The notes under the pieces are model-generated. The model was not told where the DNA came from, searched no databases, and was given only the letters and a program-made list of their open reading frames with translations. A stretch of 64,000 nucleotides of DNA from Chamaecrista fasciculata (Eukaryota > Streptophyta > Magnoliopsida > Fabales > Fabaceae). The stretch spans positions 16,533 through 80,532 of the forward strand of contig QANZ01037314.1 of NCBI GenBank assembly GCA_003254925.1, given 5' to 3'. Below are positions 39,897 through 51,299 of the stretch, one piece after another. The position numbers and the translations under genes are program-made. How positions within the stretch are numbered: position 1 is the stretch's first letter; each line of letters opens with the position of its first letter.

Positions 39897-40383
39897 CACA
39901 CTCCTCATCCACACCCCAAAAGGTAGAGGGTGGAGAACCCAAAGATTCATCAAAGTCCCACATTGAAACCCAATACTTCCACAGTGGGACTCAAGTTCCC
40001 TACCTTGCAAGGGATCATAAATCAGAGTGTTGCAAGAAATAACCTAAAATCTTGTTTATTGGTAAAGAAAAGCCCCCAAACAAATCAAAACAAACTAATA
40101 ACACCATTCATATGCAGCGAACAGCGATAAACCACGAGTGAGGACAAAGAACAAACATACCATACAAACATATGGGTTGTCGCCAAGGCATGATTTGCAG
40201 ATGATGGGAAAGTCAGAGCGTTCCCAACCGTAGGCTTCATTGTCTCTCAGCGACATATGCGCCATGTTTGAAATCTGAACACGGTTAAAAAGATCTCTTC
40301 TAGTTTGGGTCTTCCTATCTACTCGCTTCGCCCTGGGTTTGAATATAAAAGACTTTGTTTTATTATAATGAAATAGAAAGGAC
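39897..40383. repeat. Segmental repeat, copy B (MAC5 exon 1 region)
   Basis: Matches copy A from the start of the block (27718) through exon 1 to about 28200, at roughly 95% by eye. It then breaks into about 150 bp of unrelated DNA before copy C begins. Confidence 0.85.
40161..40265 (-). pseudogene. Orphan MAC5 exon 1, copy B, diverged
   Basis: 35 codons aligned without gaps to MAC5 exon 1 but with six amino-acid changes (start [20 protein letters not shown]; later a Cys-flanking Glu to Lys and Arg to Cys). ATG and donor CATAC are kept. No exons 2-4 are present nearby, so it is a decaying fragment. Confidence 0.85.
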
Positions 40384-40660
40384 CTTATATGTATAACATC
40401 GGACCTGGATCCTCTGTAATTGGGATTCATGCATTTCTCTGTAGTTAGGCAAATTTTAGGGATAAAATTGTCACACGAGCTTCTAAAATTAATGAAACTC
40501 AGTGTTCCATTTTTGCATCCTCATCTCTCTGTCTCACAATAACCTAAAATCTTGTTTATTGGTAAAGAAAAGCCCCCGAACAAATCAAAACAAACTGATA
40601 ACACCATTCATATGCAGCAAACGGCGATAAACCACAAGTGAGGACAAAAAACAAACATAC

Positions 40661-40765
40661 CATACGAACATATGGGTTGTCGCCAAGGCATGATTCGCAG
40701 ATGATGGGAAAGTCAGAGCGTTCCCAACCGTCCGCTTCATGGTCTCTCAGCAACCTATGCGCCAT
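40661..40765 (-). pseudogene. Orphan MAC5 exon 1, copy C, protein sequence intact
   Basis: Encodes exactly the same 35 residues as exon 1 of the complete gene (one synonymous change noted) with the same ATG context, the same donor (ATG|GTATG) and the upstream leader exon. No exons 2-4 follow on this strand before the PPR gene. It could act as a distant alternative first exon/promoter or produce a truncated transcript (inference); otherwise it is a fragment. Confidence 0.85.
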
Positions 40766-41422
40766 GTTTGGAATCTGAACACGGTTAAAAGATCTCTTCT
40801 AGTTTGGGTCTTCCTATCTACTCGCTTCGTCCTGGGTTTGAATATACAAGACTTTGCTTTATTAAAATGAAATAGAAAGGACTACATATATACCATTATA
40901 GCATTAAGGAATGATCAAATGATGTGAAACACTTTATCGAGGATGCCATTGATAGAAAACACAAACTAATTCTGAAATTTCCTGATTCATTCTCTCTAAC
41001 AAATTCATTCATGCATCAAAACTATTGATAAACACGAGTAGTAACAGAAAAATCATAACAAAAAAAAAATCATTGGGAGAGGTCTTCCACAGTGGAGAGG
41101 CAGAGAAAACTCGTTTTCCATGAAAGCAGGTTGGATTTCACGACACAGAGCAAATGGTTTTCAAGAATCACTTGAATTTGCAAAAAAAAAAAAACAGTGT
41201 GTAAAACTCACGTTGGCGTCGCAGGAGCTTGAATCGAGGACCATAAAATGTTGTCGCAGGGACCGTTGCAGCGTCACATGCCGTCGCCGGCGTCCACCCA
41301 AAGCAGCAGCGTCGCCGTCGCAGTGTGAGGAAGCGCAGAAGAAGAGGCAATAAGGAATCGCAGAATGCAGATGCCCTAATATTTTGAGGGCCACCAAATT
41401 AAAGTCGCAAACACATCGATCA

Positions 41423-41956
41423 ATAGTGGAAAAAAATGGGACCGGTCATAAAAGGGGTGGAAGGTTCGGGTCACTGGTTTCACCAGTTGAGCTGGTTTAA
41501 CCGGTTGAGCAGGTTTACTTAGAAAAATACATTTTCAAATATATATTATTCATTAAATACACATTAATATATTGTAGTAATTTAAATATAAAGTAAATAT
41601 TAAACACTTTAGTACCTTTGGAGCTATTTTGCAATTTTAACCATAACAAGTTTTGTAAAAATTACATATTGACCCCAAATTTTTTTAAAGTTTTCATTTT
41701 AGTCCATCTATAATATGTATCCAGGGACTAATTTGTAATTTTTTGAAAATTTTTTGGGGTCAATATGTAATTTTGCAAACTTTGGCGGGTCAAACAAGTT
41801 CTCCGGTTCGCCGGTTCACCGGTCGGACCGCCGGTTGAATCAGTGACTCACTGGTTCAATTACAATCCGGTATTTTTTTTTTCTGGACCGGCCTGGGCTC
41901 TGGTTCGCCGGTTCACCGGTCGGACCGCCCGGTCCGGTCCGGTTTTTTGCACTATG
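41423..41956. mobile_element. MITE inserted in copy C, ATAGTG...CACTAT
   Basis: 534 bp with inverted ends ATAGTGGAAAAAA / TTTTTTGCACTAT and many CCGGTT/AACCGG words. It is flanked by a perfect 9 bp direct repeat CATCGATCA (41414-41422 and 41957-41965). Copy A has a single CATCGATCA at 28748-28756, which proves the insertion boundaries. Confidence 0.92.
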
Positions 41957-42218
41957 CATCGATCAAGGAATTTTTTCTTTAAAAGAAAAAAGACAAAAGT
42001 ACCCTTCTTGGTCTCCAAACTTTATATCAACATTCAATTTCATCCCTAATATTTTTGTTGCTATCAATTTCATTCTTAATATTTTACATTTTGGTCAATT
42101 CATCATTTGCTCTTACTTTAACTAAATATTAACCACAAATTCTACGTCTAAGGATATGTATTATGTATAACACCTTATTGACAGAAAATTTGACAATGGT
42201 GCAAAATTCAGAGGTTGA

Positions 42219-42489
42219 CTCATATTTTTTATTTTTAAATTTTTTCATGTAAAAGAATTCTTGAGTCTTAAAGTCTCCAAATTTTACATCAAATTTCAAT
42301 TTCATCTCCAACATTTTTTTGCTATCAATTTTGTTACATTTTGATCAATTCATCATTTGCTCTTACTCTAGACAAAATTGATAGCAAAAAAAATGTTGGA
42401 GATGAAATTGAAATTTGATGTAAAATTTGGAGACTTTAAGACTTAAGAGTGCTTTTATGTGAAAAAATTTAAAAATAAAAAATATGAAT
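42219..42489. repeat. Long hairpin, copy C equivalent
   Basis: Same arms as 29010-29279 (TTTACATCAAATTTCAATTT and its complement), with a few differences between copies. Confidence 0.8.
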
Positions 42490-43432
42490 CAGCTTCTGAA
42501 TTTTACACTATCGTTAACTTTTTTGTCCTTAAATTGTAGGATAATACGAATCAGTCCCTGAATTTTACACCACTGTCAACCTTTTGATCCTTGAGTTGGT
42601 TCATATTTTCCAAGGGACCAAAAGATTGACAGTGGTATAAAATTCAAGGACTGATTCGTATTTTCCTACAATTCAGGGACCAAAGAGTTGACGGTGGTGT
42701 GAAATTTAGGGTCTGGTTCATATTTTTCTACAATTCAAGGACCAACAGGTTGACTATGGTGTAAGATACAGGGGCTGATTCATATTTTCTTACAATTTAA
42801 TAACTAAATCATTGACTCAATAACAATTAAGAGATCAAAAAGTGGATTTTCGCAATGTCTAATTAATTAGTCATCTATGAAGCATGAACACTGACACGGA
42901 CACGGGACACGACATGGGCACGGACACAACGACACATCAAATTCTTAAACTTACATGACATGACATGACATATATTTATGTATATAAATAATTAAAAATT
43001 TATAAATTTTGATAAAAATTTAAAAATTATAATATCTATTCATAATATATGTCATATGTGTTATTATTTTATATTGTTTATCATGTTAAAGTAAAAATTA
43101 ATTAATTTTATATTCTGAAACTTATGAATATGTGTTGTGTGGGTATCGGACACAAACACATGTCTAACACGACGACACTACCTCAAAATAAAGTGTCCAT
43201 CCTTCCTACTCATTCATTGATACGAATTTTGTCCGGGAGAGATCTCATTCCTGGATAAGTTTTGTTTTCTTTCCTAACATACTGTGAATGATATTAAGTC
43301 TGTTTTGGCCTTTTCCCGTAGATGAATATTATTTGAATATTTTCTACTTAAGTTCTAAAGAAAATTACCATTCGTAGGAGAGGAAAACTTGGAACTAGAA
43401 AAATCGGAAAGAAAAAAACTCCTTTTGAATTT

Positions 43433-43960
43433 TAAGGTAAATTACATGTCTATGTGGTTTGGAGTATTTTGAAATCGAGTTCTTATGTTTTGAAAAATTA
43501 CAATTTAGAGACTGATGTTTGCTCTAACAAAAAAGGTCCCTCCGTCCAAAATTTAACGAAAATTTGAGCTAAAATACTATTTAAGACTATAAGTATTACT
43601 TTTCTATAAATTTTTTTGGGAGAGACTTTGGTTATTGAAAAAATTTCTGATTTGACAGAATTCGAAAGATCTTTTTACAATTATATTCAATAATTTTTTT
43701 AAAAGTCACAGGCAAAGTCCTCAAAATTTTTTGTTTTTGCATTAAAATCCCTCTCTCTTTGAAACAAGGAGTCAAATGCATAGAAAATTAATAGTTAAGA
43801 TCTTAAAATGATAATTTAGCCCAAATTTTTGTTAAATTTTGGACGAATGGTCTTTTTCTGCTAACAGAGCAAACCTCAGTCTTTAAATTGCAACTTTTCA
43901 AACCACGAAAACGCGATCTCGAAATGCCCCAAATCACATGGACCTTTATGTGTAATTTAC
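43433..43960. repeat. Fold-back MITE, fuller copy
   Basis: Left end GGTAAATTACATGTCTATGT and right end ATGGACCTTTATGTGTAATTTACC are inverted, with AGACTGATGTTTGCTC and its complement further in. This shows the original structure of the shortened element at 30216-30662. Confidence 0.65.
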
Positions 43961-44076
43961 CTTAAATTTTATATTGAAGCCATTTGTAGACCCTTGCTTA
44001 ACTTGCTAACTACAAAACACCCCGTAAATGATCACCATTTTAAACTTTAAATTCTACTGCGTACTAGTTCTCACAA

Positions 44077-45205
44077 AGTCTTCAACAAATTGCAACAATC
44101 TTGCACTAAGACTTGGATCTTGGTGGAAACGGAATGCTTTAGATTGATAACTTGCCATAGTCCACGCGAATCCAAAATGATATTTGTCTGTGAGACATTG
44201 TGAAGGTTGAAAGCAAGAAGAGAGTGTCTCAAGCCTTGAAGTCCTCCACAAAGCTTGAACCTAGTATCTTGATTTACCTGCAAATGAAATCCTCGAAGAG
44301 TAGCATTTTGAACCAGAATAAAAACATAGTAATTGTGATCACCATAAGTAAGAAAATTAATAAATAGCAAAAAGCCAGCCAGCCAAACAAGACAATGGTG
44401 GACATGAAGGCATATCAGAAACTGTAGAAACAATTTTCCTAGCAGCTTGAGGAATGCTGAGAAGTTAGTAGTTGACTCAGCATATAGATTGAAATTGTGC
44501 ATAGCTTGATTGATGACAGTGACCGGGTGACTTTGCACTCCTTGAAATAGAAGTTGATTTCTACTTTGCCAAATCGATGAAAGAAGAAATGGCAAAAGAT
44601 TCTGAGTAGGATATGATTGAGATGAAGAGTTATGTGCTTTCTTTAGCCAAGCTATCAACCAAGTCTTATAATCAGATTCAACAAGAAAATCAGTGAGAAG
44701 TGCTAGGACTGATCCAAACCAAATGGATCTTGCAAAAGGACAAGCAAAGAACAAGTGGAAGTTAGACTCATCAGAGTTATGACAAAAATGACAAACCTGA
44801 GGGACATTGAGATGATGGATATGTAAATTAACATTTGTTGGTAAGGCATCATGAAAAAGTTTCCATAAGAAAACTTGGATCCTTCTTGGGATTTTCAGTT
44901 TCCAAAGTATTTGCCACGATTCCTCTGGTATTGGAGAATTTGAGACAACATTTGCAACCTGAGTTTGTTCTAATAACACAGAGTAACCAAGAGATGTTTG
45001 ATAGAAACCTGAAGGAGAGGCTGACCAAATTAACGAATCTGGTATGTTACTACATGATATTAGAAGGCTCAAGATTTGATCAGCTATAGAAGAAGGAAAG
45101 TTACTTTGAACCTTGTTGACATCCCCCAATTATTAGTCCTTGGATCAAGCAGATCATTCACAATATGTAAGGTAGAATCATGAGATAACCTGTTGGTAGT
45201 TGAAT
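44077..45205 (-). pseudogene. LINE fragment: zinc-binding and RNase H-like 3' part
   Basis: One open frame, about 350 codons. It contains the RT-associated zinc-binding domain (zf-RVT: ILWKLKIPRRIQVFLWKLFH, then CHFCHNSDESNFHLFFACPF), and at the end an RNase H-like stretch (GGLQGLRHSLLAFNLHNVSQ, ILDSRGLWQVINL). No RT or endonuclease is present, and the stop at 44071-44073 is created by the junction with copy C. A LINE (L1-type) piece truncated at both ends, wedged between segmental copies C and D. No poly-A tail or target duplication is seen. Confidence 0.8.
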
Positions 45206-45225
45206 TTTAGTTGAATCTGTTCAAG

Positions 45226-45632
45226 GATGCCATGAATAGAAAACACAAACTATGAAACTACTTCTGAAATTGCCTGATTCATTCTCTCTAAAAAAATCCA
45301 TTCATGCATCAAAAGTATTGATAAACACGAGTAGTAACAGAAAAATCATTCGGAGAGTTATTCCACAATGGAGACGCAGAACAAACTCGTTTTTCGTGAA
45401 AGCAGGTTGGATTTCACGACACAGAGCAAATGGTTTTCATGAATCACTTGAATTTGCAAAATAACAGTGTGTAAAACTCACCTTGGCGTCGGAGGAGCTT
45501 GAATCGAGGACCATAAAATGTCGTCACTGTTTGCAAACAGCAGTGTGAGGAAGCGCAGAAGATGATTTCGTGAAGAGGCAAACACAGCGACCAGGTAATT
45601 TTTTCTGAGAAAATAAGAAAAGGGCAAAACCA
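45226..45632. repeat. Segmental repeat, copy D (older, shorter)
   Basis: Corresponds to about 28260-28790 of copy A: GGATGCCAT...GATAGAAAACACAAAC, then GTAACAGAAAAATCATT, GGTTGGATTTCACGACACAG, and the leader-exon donor (CACCTTGGCG on +). It has more substitutions and a gap inside the GC-rich leader. No coding exon. Confidence 0.8.
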
Positions 45633-46330
45633 CACTTTTTAGAGTTTTATTAGTCTCTAAACTTTACATTAACTTTCAACTTCATCTATAATATTCTTTT
45701 GGTTAAAAGTTCATTTTGGTCCTAAATGAATGCCCTAATGTTCATTTTGGTCCATTATGTTTCATAATTTTCAAATTGATCATAAATATTAGCAAAGTGT
45801 TTCATTTTGGTCCAAACTATTGAGTATGACTCATTTCAAGTTCAAACATGATGAGTTTAGAGCAACGTTTAGTTCTCAAATAGTATTTTCTCTATCTAGT
45901 TGGGTTGTCAACAAACGAGGTCAAATCGGTCCTAAAAATAAACTACTCGTTTTTTTGGTCAAACAGGTAAAGTTGATCATATCTCTTTCTTTTAAAATAC
46001 GATGAATTCAGAGCTACAAGTTCCTCTTAATAAGTTCTTTGAACTTGAAATGAGAGAGGAGAGAAATATGACCAAATTCAATAATTTAGGACCAAAATGC
46101 CAACATTTAAGACCAATTTGGACATTTTGAAACATAATGGACCAAAATGAACATTAAAATATATGTTTAGGACCAAAATGACCCTTTCACCTATTCTTTT
46201 GATGTCAATTTCATCCTTAACATCTCACATTCTCGTCAATATTTTCCTTAATATTGACCAAAATGTAAAATGTTTGACACAAATTTGAAAGTTAATATTA
46301 AAATTTAGGAACCAAAATAGTGCTTTTGCC
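45623..46330. repeat. Nested fold-back MITEs
   Basis: Outer ends GGGCAAAACCACACTTTTTA and AAATAGTGCTTTTGCC are imperfect inverted repeats. An inner pair of arms has ATTTTGGTCC units (about 45700-45815) and GGACCAAAATG units (about 46080-46185). Confidence 0.6.
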
Positions 46331-46378
46331 TTAAAAAAAAATAAAACTTGGTAACTGGTCACTAGCAAGTTGCAAGTG

Positions 46379-46977
46379 GGACTTTAACTTACTTTGGGGA
46401 GAGGAACTTAAAAAGCCGCTTCTCTCCAGACCTTCTCTTTCGCCGCTCTTCACTCCAGATCTGCAGCGTTTGGGGTTGTCGCTGCTCAGCGGCGGTGACC
46501 CCCCGTCCTTTAGGTATGTTTTTGACTTTCTCCTCCTTTAGGGAGGCTTTTTACTTCCATTAGGGAAGGTTTTTTCTTCCATTAGGGAAGATTTTCCCCC
46601 TTTCATTAGGAAAGGGTTTTCTTCTTGTTTTTGTAGGTTTTTTAGATCTGCAAGTGGAGCTCAATCAAAGGAGAGAACGGGTTAAGAAGATTTATCTCTC
46701 TGAGAGGGAAGAGGGGTGTGTTGCTTCTTGATTTATCTTCCAAGTTTTCCTTATTTTTTTAGATATTTTGTAGATCTGATTGTATAAAATATCTTGATCT
46801 TATTTTCTGTCTTAGGTGTGTTTTTTCTTCTTCTCCTATACTATTGTAATCTGATCTGTTGAGCATAAGACTGTGTTCAAATTGTTAGATTTCTGCCTTA
46901 CTATGTCTCTCAGTTGTTGTATGGCCTTGTGCCATTTTCTCATCAATGGATATTTCCTTCTAACCAAAAAAAAAAAA
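46379..46977 (+). mobile_element. Poly-A retroposon, about 600 bp, with target-site duplication
   Basis: Ends in a poly-A run of about 14 bases and is flanked by the 12 bp direct repeat AAGTTGCAAGTG (46367-46378 and 46978-46989), the hallmark of LINE-driven retroposition. The body starts GC-rich (CCGCTTCTCTCCAGACC), contains three to four CCATTAGGGAAGG-like units near 46560-46610, and has no ORF of note. It may be an internally deleted LINE or a retroposed non-coding transcript. Confidence 0.8.
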
Positions 46978-47393
46978 AAGTTGCAAGTGAATTTTTTACT
47001 CAATCAAACCGAGTCACTGAGTTTTGGATTGACTCCATCGTGCTTTGCTTGTAGATTTGCAAAAATATGGTAGTCCGGCCCAACTCAGCTTGGCCCTAGC
47101 TTTATTGAACCCTAATTTAATTTTGTTTGAGTTTTAAAAACTCGATTTAAAAATAAGGTTAAAAATTTTTAACCTGACCTAGACCTATGAATCTATGATG
47201 GTCTAAGAGTAAACCCTATGGATGTTGAACTTTTTTTTATAATATTTTTAATGTTAATTGAATAAAAAATTAGATTATATAACTTTTTCAATATAAATCA
47301 AAATCTCTAACAAGTTATAAGACAATGTAGTTACGACATAGATAATTATTTAATATGTTTATAATTACATAAATCATCAAATTGAATTGATTG

Positions 47394-47639
47394 TCCAATG
47401 TGGGTTGGCACAAGTGGTTAAGGATCCGGATGAAAAACCTTTGCCTCATCATGAGAGATCCCCTGGCGCCCAAAGGCTAGTTGAGTAGCTGTTCTGGGTA
47501 AAACTGCTTGCGGTTTAGGCTTGTGTAGTAATCCTTTAGGTTGGGTCTCTGTCGGCCTTTTCAACATGCCTCTGGCGCCCTACCCGGTAGTTCTGGGAGT
47601 GTCTTCCCTTACTACCACATTTTGTTACTAAAAAAAAAA
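47394..47639 (+). mobile_element. tRNA-derived SINE
   Basis: The head resembles a Pol III A box (GTTGGCACAAGTGGTTAAGG) and the tail is a short poly-A. It is flanked by an 18 bp direct repeat with two mismatches: ATCAAATTGAATTGATTG (47376-47393) and ATCAAATTGAACAGATTG (47641-47658). Length (246 bp) is typical. A B box is not clear. Confidence 0.75.
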
Positions 47640-47658
47640 CATCAAATTGAACAGATTG

Positions 47659-48288
47659 CCATGCTCTTAACATCAATATTCTCTTCTCTTTATTCTTGTT
47701 GCAGCGTTATTCAGAATTTGATGGACACAAGAAATAGTTTTCATCCAGTAAGCATGACTCTAACTAAGACAAGTATTTCAATAACTTGATGTTCTCCTTT
47801 TTCGTCCTGTTGAAATACATAATACAAAGAGGAAAAGATGTTTCCATTTGCCAAATATAAACAACTTACGATTTACCACATTCATCTTGAAGAGAATTCA
47901 ATCAGCTTCCATCTTATTTCATCCTCTCAACTTGTGTCATAACAAGCCAGCAACAGAACAAATGTAAATGTAAAGTGCAATCATGATCAATATACCTCAC
48001 TTGCTTTTCTTTAGTTTATGAAAAATCTAACTCCAAATTTTACAGAGATAGGTAACATGTAGAGCTCATATCAGTTGTACTACAAGGACTTAAGCAAGAC
48101 TGTGCCTATAATTTTGAACTGCAGATATTTTTTTTTTTCTGAAATCGGGTAGTCATAAGATTTTTCCTAAAACATAACTTTGTCTTCTCTCAAAAAGGTT
48201 GAAAAATTGCCAAAATAGCTTCACTAGTCAGAATTTAAACCCTCCTGTTCATCAAGAATATAACAAATATAGCAGGAATGAAATTACA
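47659..48288. other. Intergenic, nothing recognised
   Basis: AT-rich; no ORF with a known domain and no clear repeat structure between the SINE and the solo LTR. Confidence 0.4.
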
Positions 48289-48293
48289 ATCAA

Positions 48294-50340
48294 AATGAAG
48301 AGATGCATAAAATCTGGACTGTTTCTACCGGTGAGATAAGATGTTTACCTAAATCAAACAGATGCTTGAATGATTGCAATTCCAAGAAGTCCACAGACTC
48401 GTGTCCTTCCTCTGCTGGTGATCCACACGAACAGTTTGGCAGATACTCAGGAGCTAGCCTCCAATCTCTTCTCCAAGAGATTATGAGAACCAATCTACAA
48501 ACCTTGAAATTTCAAAAACACTTCTTGAAATATTCAAGAATCAAAGTGGCGCACCAAGAACGAATTTCTTGGCCACACTTACTCTAGGTTTAACGCCTCC
48601 TCTTATTCTCACACACAACTCGCCCTTTTATCCCTAAGTTTTAGGGTTAGTTCGAAACTCTCCCCTTTTCTCTAGAATAGGCGACTTTCTTCTCTCTCTC
48701 CTCTTCTCTTAGGATATGCGACTTGTTGTGTATTTAAAGAGTTCCCATTTCTCAAATTAGGGAATCACCAAATCTTGATTATAAAATTACATTAATATTA
48801 TAATTCAAGATTAAGAGGCAATCTCAATTTAAATTTCAAGATCATATCTTGAAATCTAGAATGCACACTTCCCATTGGTTGGAATGAGTCAAGAGGATTT
48901 GAATTCTTAATTAAAATATTACATTAATATCTTAACCTAAAATTCAAAATGCATTCTTGAAATTCAAAATGCAAGATCAAATCTTGCATTTGAATCTCCA
49001 AGAATTCGCCCCCTTCTTGTTTGTTTTATAGGAATTTAATAAATAAGAAAACAATCCTAACTCTTAGGAAGTTATAACCAACTTATTAATTTCCTTAACA
49101 AATTGAATTAAAATATTACCCTAATATCTTAATTCAAATTTAAATCTTGAATTCAAATTAACAAAATCATATTTCATTAATTAAATTCAAGAGTGAGGCG
49201 CCACCTCATCTTATTCTTCAATATTAGAGAATTTAATAAATCAATAATCCCCTAACTCTTAGGAGACTTAGTCAATTCATTATTCCCTAATATTTTAAAT
49301 AAGAATCCAATTGTAAATAGATTAATCAAATTAACTATTTAACAATTAATATATTTAAACTTGTCTAACAAATTTAAATATTACAAATGTAGATTTTATT
49401 TAAGACAAGACTTCATGTCCTAAGACATTCAACTATGTCTTAAATTGTGTCACTAAAGTGACTCACGAATTAACCCTAATTCGTGTCCCATTACAGTATC
49501 TTGATCCTGCTCATGTGTGACCCAGCAGGCCTCATGTGAAATTGGCAGCAAGCCATCTCTATGACTCACAAGTCGAGAGCGGACTCTAGCAAGCCATCAC
49601 GACTACCCAAAACACGTGAGTTATCGTTTTAACATCAACGACTTAACCTTAGTACCACCTTGTCATAATCCCTATTGTCACACGATATTTTGGTCATGGA
49701 TAAGGCATGGGAAAGTCATCCTTGTAATCCAAACCATAACTTTCTCGATTCCTTGAGTTAGTCCCATTACCCTGTGTGGCCACACATTCCTTGGACAAAC
49801 TCATCGAGGGGCCCAGTCAAATATCTCTCAACTTAATGAGGGACAAAATTCCTTATTGGTCAACCACATTCCTCAGCACGGCAAACAACTAAACCCGTAC
49901 CTAGCCTGTATGGCTACCCTGTTACGGGCAACGTTGGACTAGGCCAAAGTTCAGCATCTACAACGCCGGAATAATGAAGACCTCAGGTCTAAGGGCATCG
50001 TGACAGGTGTACAGGAGAGACTAGCTCATGACTAAACCCATGCAGGACTCTCCGGGTCGGTCCAGCAACTTGTAACCCATTACATAATTGCACCATGACT
50101 CTCGAGAAGCATCACATGCGTGTATCTCTATACACCGAAGTCATGCTGGTCTTAGTTCATTCACGTTCCCACGTGAATAATCGACCAGGGACAGTTTAGA
50201 ATAATTATCACATAATTAATCAAGGATTGTTATCACAATAAACATGCTAATAATATGATAACGACATAATTTATCATTCATAAATCAATCAAACAATATA
50301 TTCATACATATAAAATGATTGGCCCTAGGACACAATCTCC
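48294..50340 (-). mobile_element. Probable solo LTR, about 2 kb
   Basis: A long non-coding block whose minus strand begins GGAGATTGTGTCCTAGGGCC and contains phrases typical of long plant copia-type LTRs (GACCCGGAGAGTCCTGCATG, CAGGGTAATGGGACTAACTC). A 5 bp direct repeat ATCAA borders it (48289-48293 and 50341-50345). With that duplication the ends are not exactly TG...CA, so the boundaries may be off by one or two bases. There is no PBS, PPT or internal coding region on either side, hence solo. Confidence 0.6.
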
Positions 50341-50614
50341 ATCAATATTAACCATACATCTTTAGCTTAGAAGATTCGACCATATTTATGATCTCTCAAG
50401 CATGAACAAAATACAAAGCTGCCTAGTTAAAAGTAATTTAACAAAGTGACCGAAAACTGGAAATCAATTAGTATTGAGAACTGTATCTAAAAGAAGACCA
50501 TCGAATAACATGAGCAGGCAAAATATATAATTTTTCATTGATTATTAAACACAGCAAATCATAATTCTACAAAGGACAAAAACAAAGGAATAGATTCTAG
50601 AAGCAAAAATGTGA

Positions 50615-51124
50615 TCACTCTAGTACAACAGAAGCACCCAAAGCTTTGAGCTTGTCAATGATTGAATCAGCCTCCTCCTTCGTCACTCCTTTCTTTAAAA
50701 CACATGGAACTTTCTCCACCAAATCCTTAGCTTCTTTCAACCCCAAATCAGTAAAAGATCTTACCTCCTTGATTATCTTGATCTTTGCTGCAGCATCATA
50801 CTTCTCTAACTTTACATCAAATGCTGTCTTCTCAGCTGCAGCCTTTGCATCTGCTGTGCCAGACCCAGTTCCAGCCGAGGCAGAACCCGATGAACCAAGC
50901 CCTGTGACAGCAGGACCATACCTGTTGAGACCCATCTTGAGCCTCCAAAGGATGGTGAAGTCATAGCGTTCCAGCTTGCTGAGGTCAAGAAGCTCATCGG
51001 CAATTCGTTCAAGCTTCTGGGTTTGAGTCTCAACAGTGGATGTGCAGAGAGAACGAGGAAGCGTCTTGAGGTTGAGGAGCCTCATAAGTGACCTAGAGGT
51101 GGACTTTGGGATGAGGTGAGACAT
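50615..51124 (-). CDS. bL12m: Mitochondrial ribosomal protein bL12 (L7/L12)
   Basis: Single-exon gene, 169 residues, ATG 51124 to TGA 50617-50615. A basic, Ser/Arg-rich N-terminus ([20 protein letters not shown]) fits a mitochondrial presequence. The N-terminal dimerisation region ([20 protein letters not shown]) follows, then a Gly/Ser/Ala hinge ([13 protein letters not shown]), then the C-terminal factor-binding domain ([20 protein letters not shown], ending [10 protein letters not shown]) that recruits translation GTPases. The [10 protein letters not shown] block is the family signature. The frame is open upstream to 51217 but that part is not Met-initiated and looks like leader. No lesions. 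Confidence 0.93.
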   Translation of the reverse strand: MSHLIPKSTSRSLMRLLNLKTLPRSLCTSTVETQTQKLERIADELLDLSKLERYDFTILWRLKMGLNRYGPAVTGLGSSGSASAGTGSGTADAKAAAEKTAFDVKLEKYDAAAKIKIIKEVRSFTDLGLKEAKDLVEKVPCVLKKGVTKEEADSIIDKLKALGASVVLE

Positions 51125-51299
51125 TTTCTGCGAAGGATTCGAAGGAAGGTTTGAGTTGCTGCAAGAAGGCAATGAAAGAAGTATAAAGAAAAACACTGTT
51201 TGTGCTTGTACACTCACAAATAAAATGTCTGGCCCAAAAAACAGAACTCACTAATAGAATGTATTTAAAGAATAAGGTGACAACTGACCCCCAAAACTT

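Larger units (their letters stand above)
40537..44075. repeat. Segmental repeat, copy C (MAC5 exon 1 plus 5' flank)
   Basis: Follows copy A from about 27850 to 30763 almost base for base, ending at the same GTACTAGTTCTCACA. Differences: a 534 bp MITE insertion at 41423-41956, about 90 bp present here but missing in A near 43415-43510, and scattered substitutions. It includes the hairpin (42219-42489) and the MITEs described in copy A. Confidence 0.9.

Noticed and set aside
40537..40765. A second complete MAC5 gene
   Set aside because: Only exon 1 and upstream DNA are present; the zinc finger, RRM and tail exons do not occur again in the window.
46873..47073. ORF spanning the retroposon end
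   Set aside because: It reads through the poly-A run and target duplication, so it cannot be an inherited gene.
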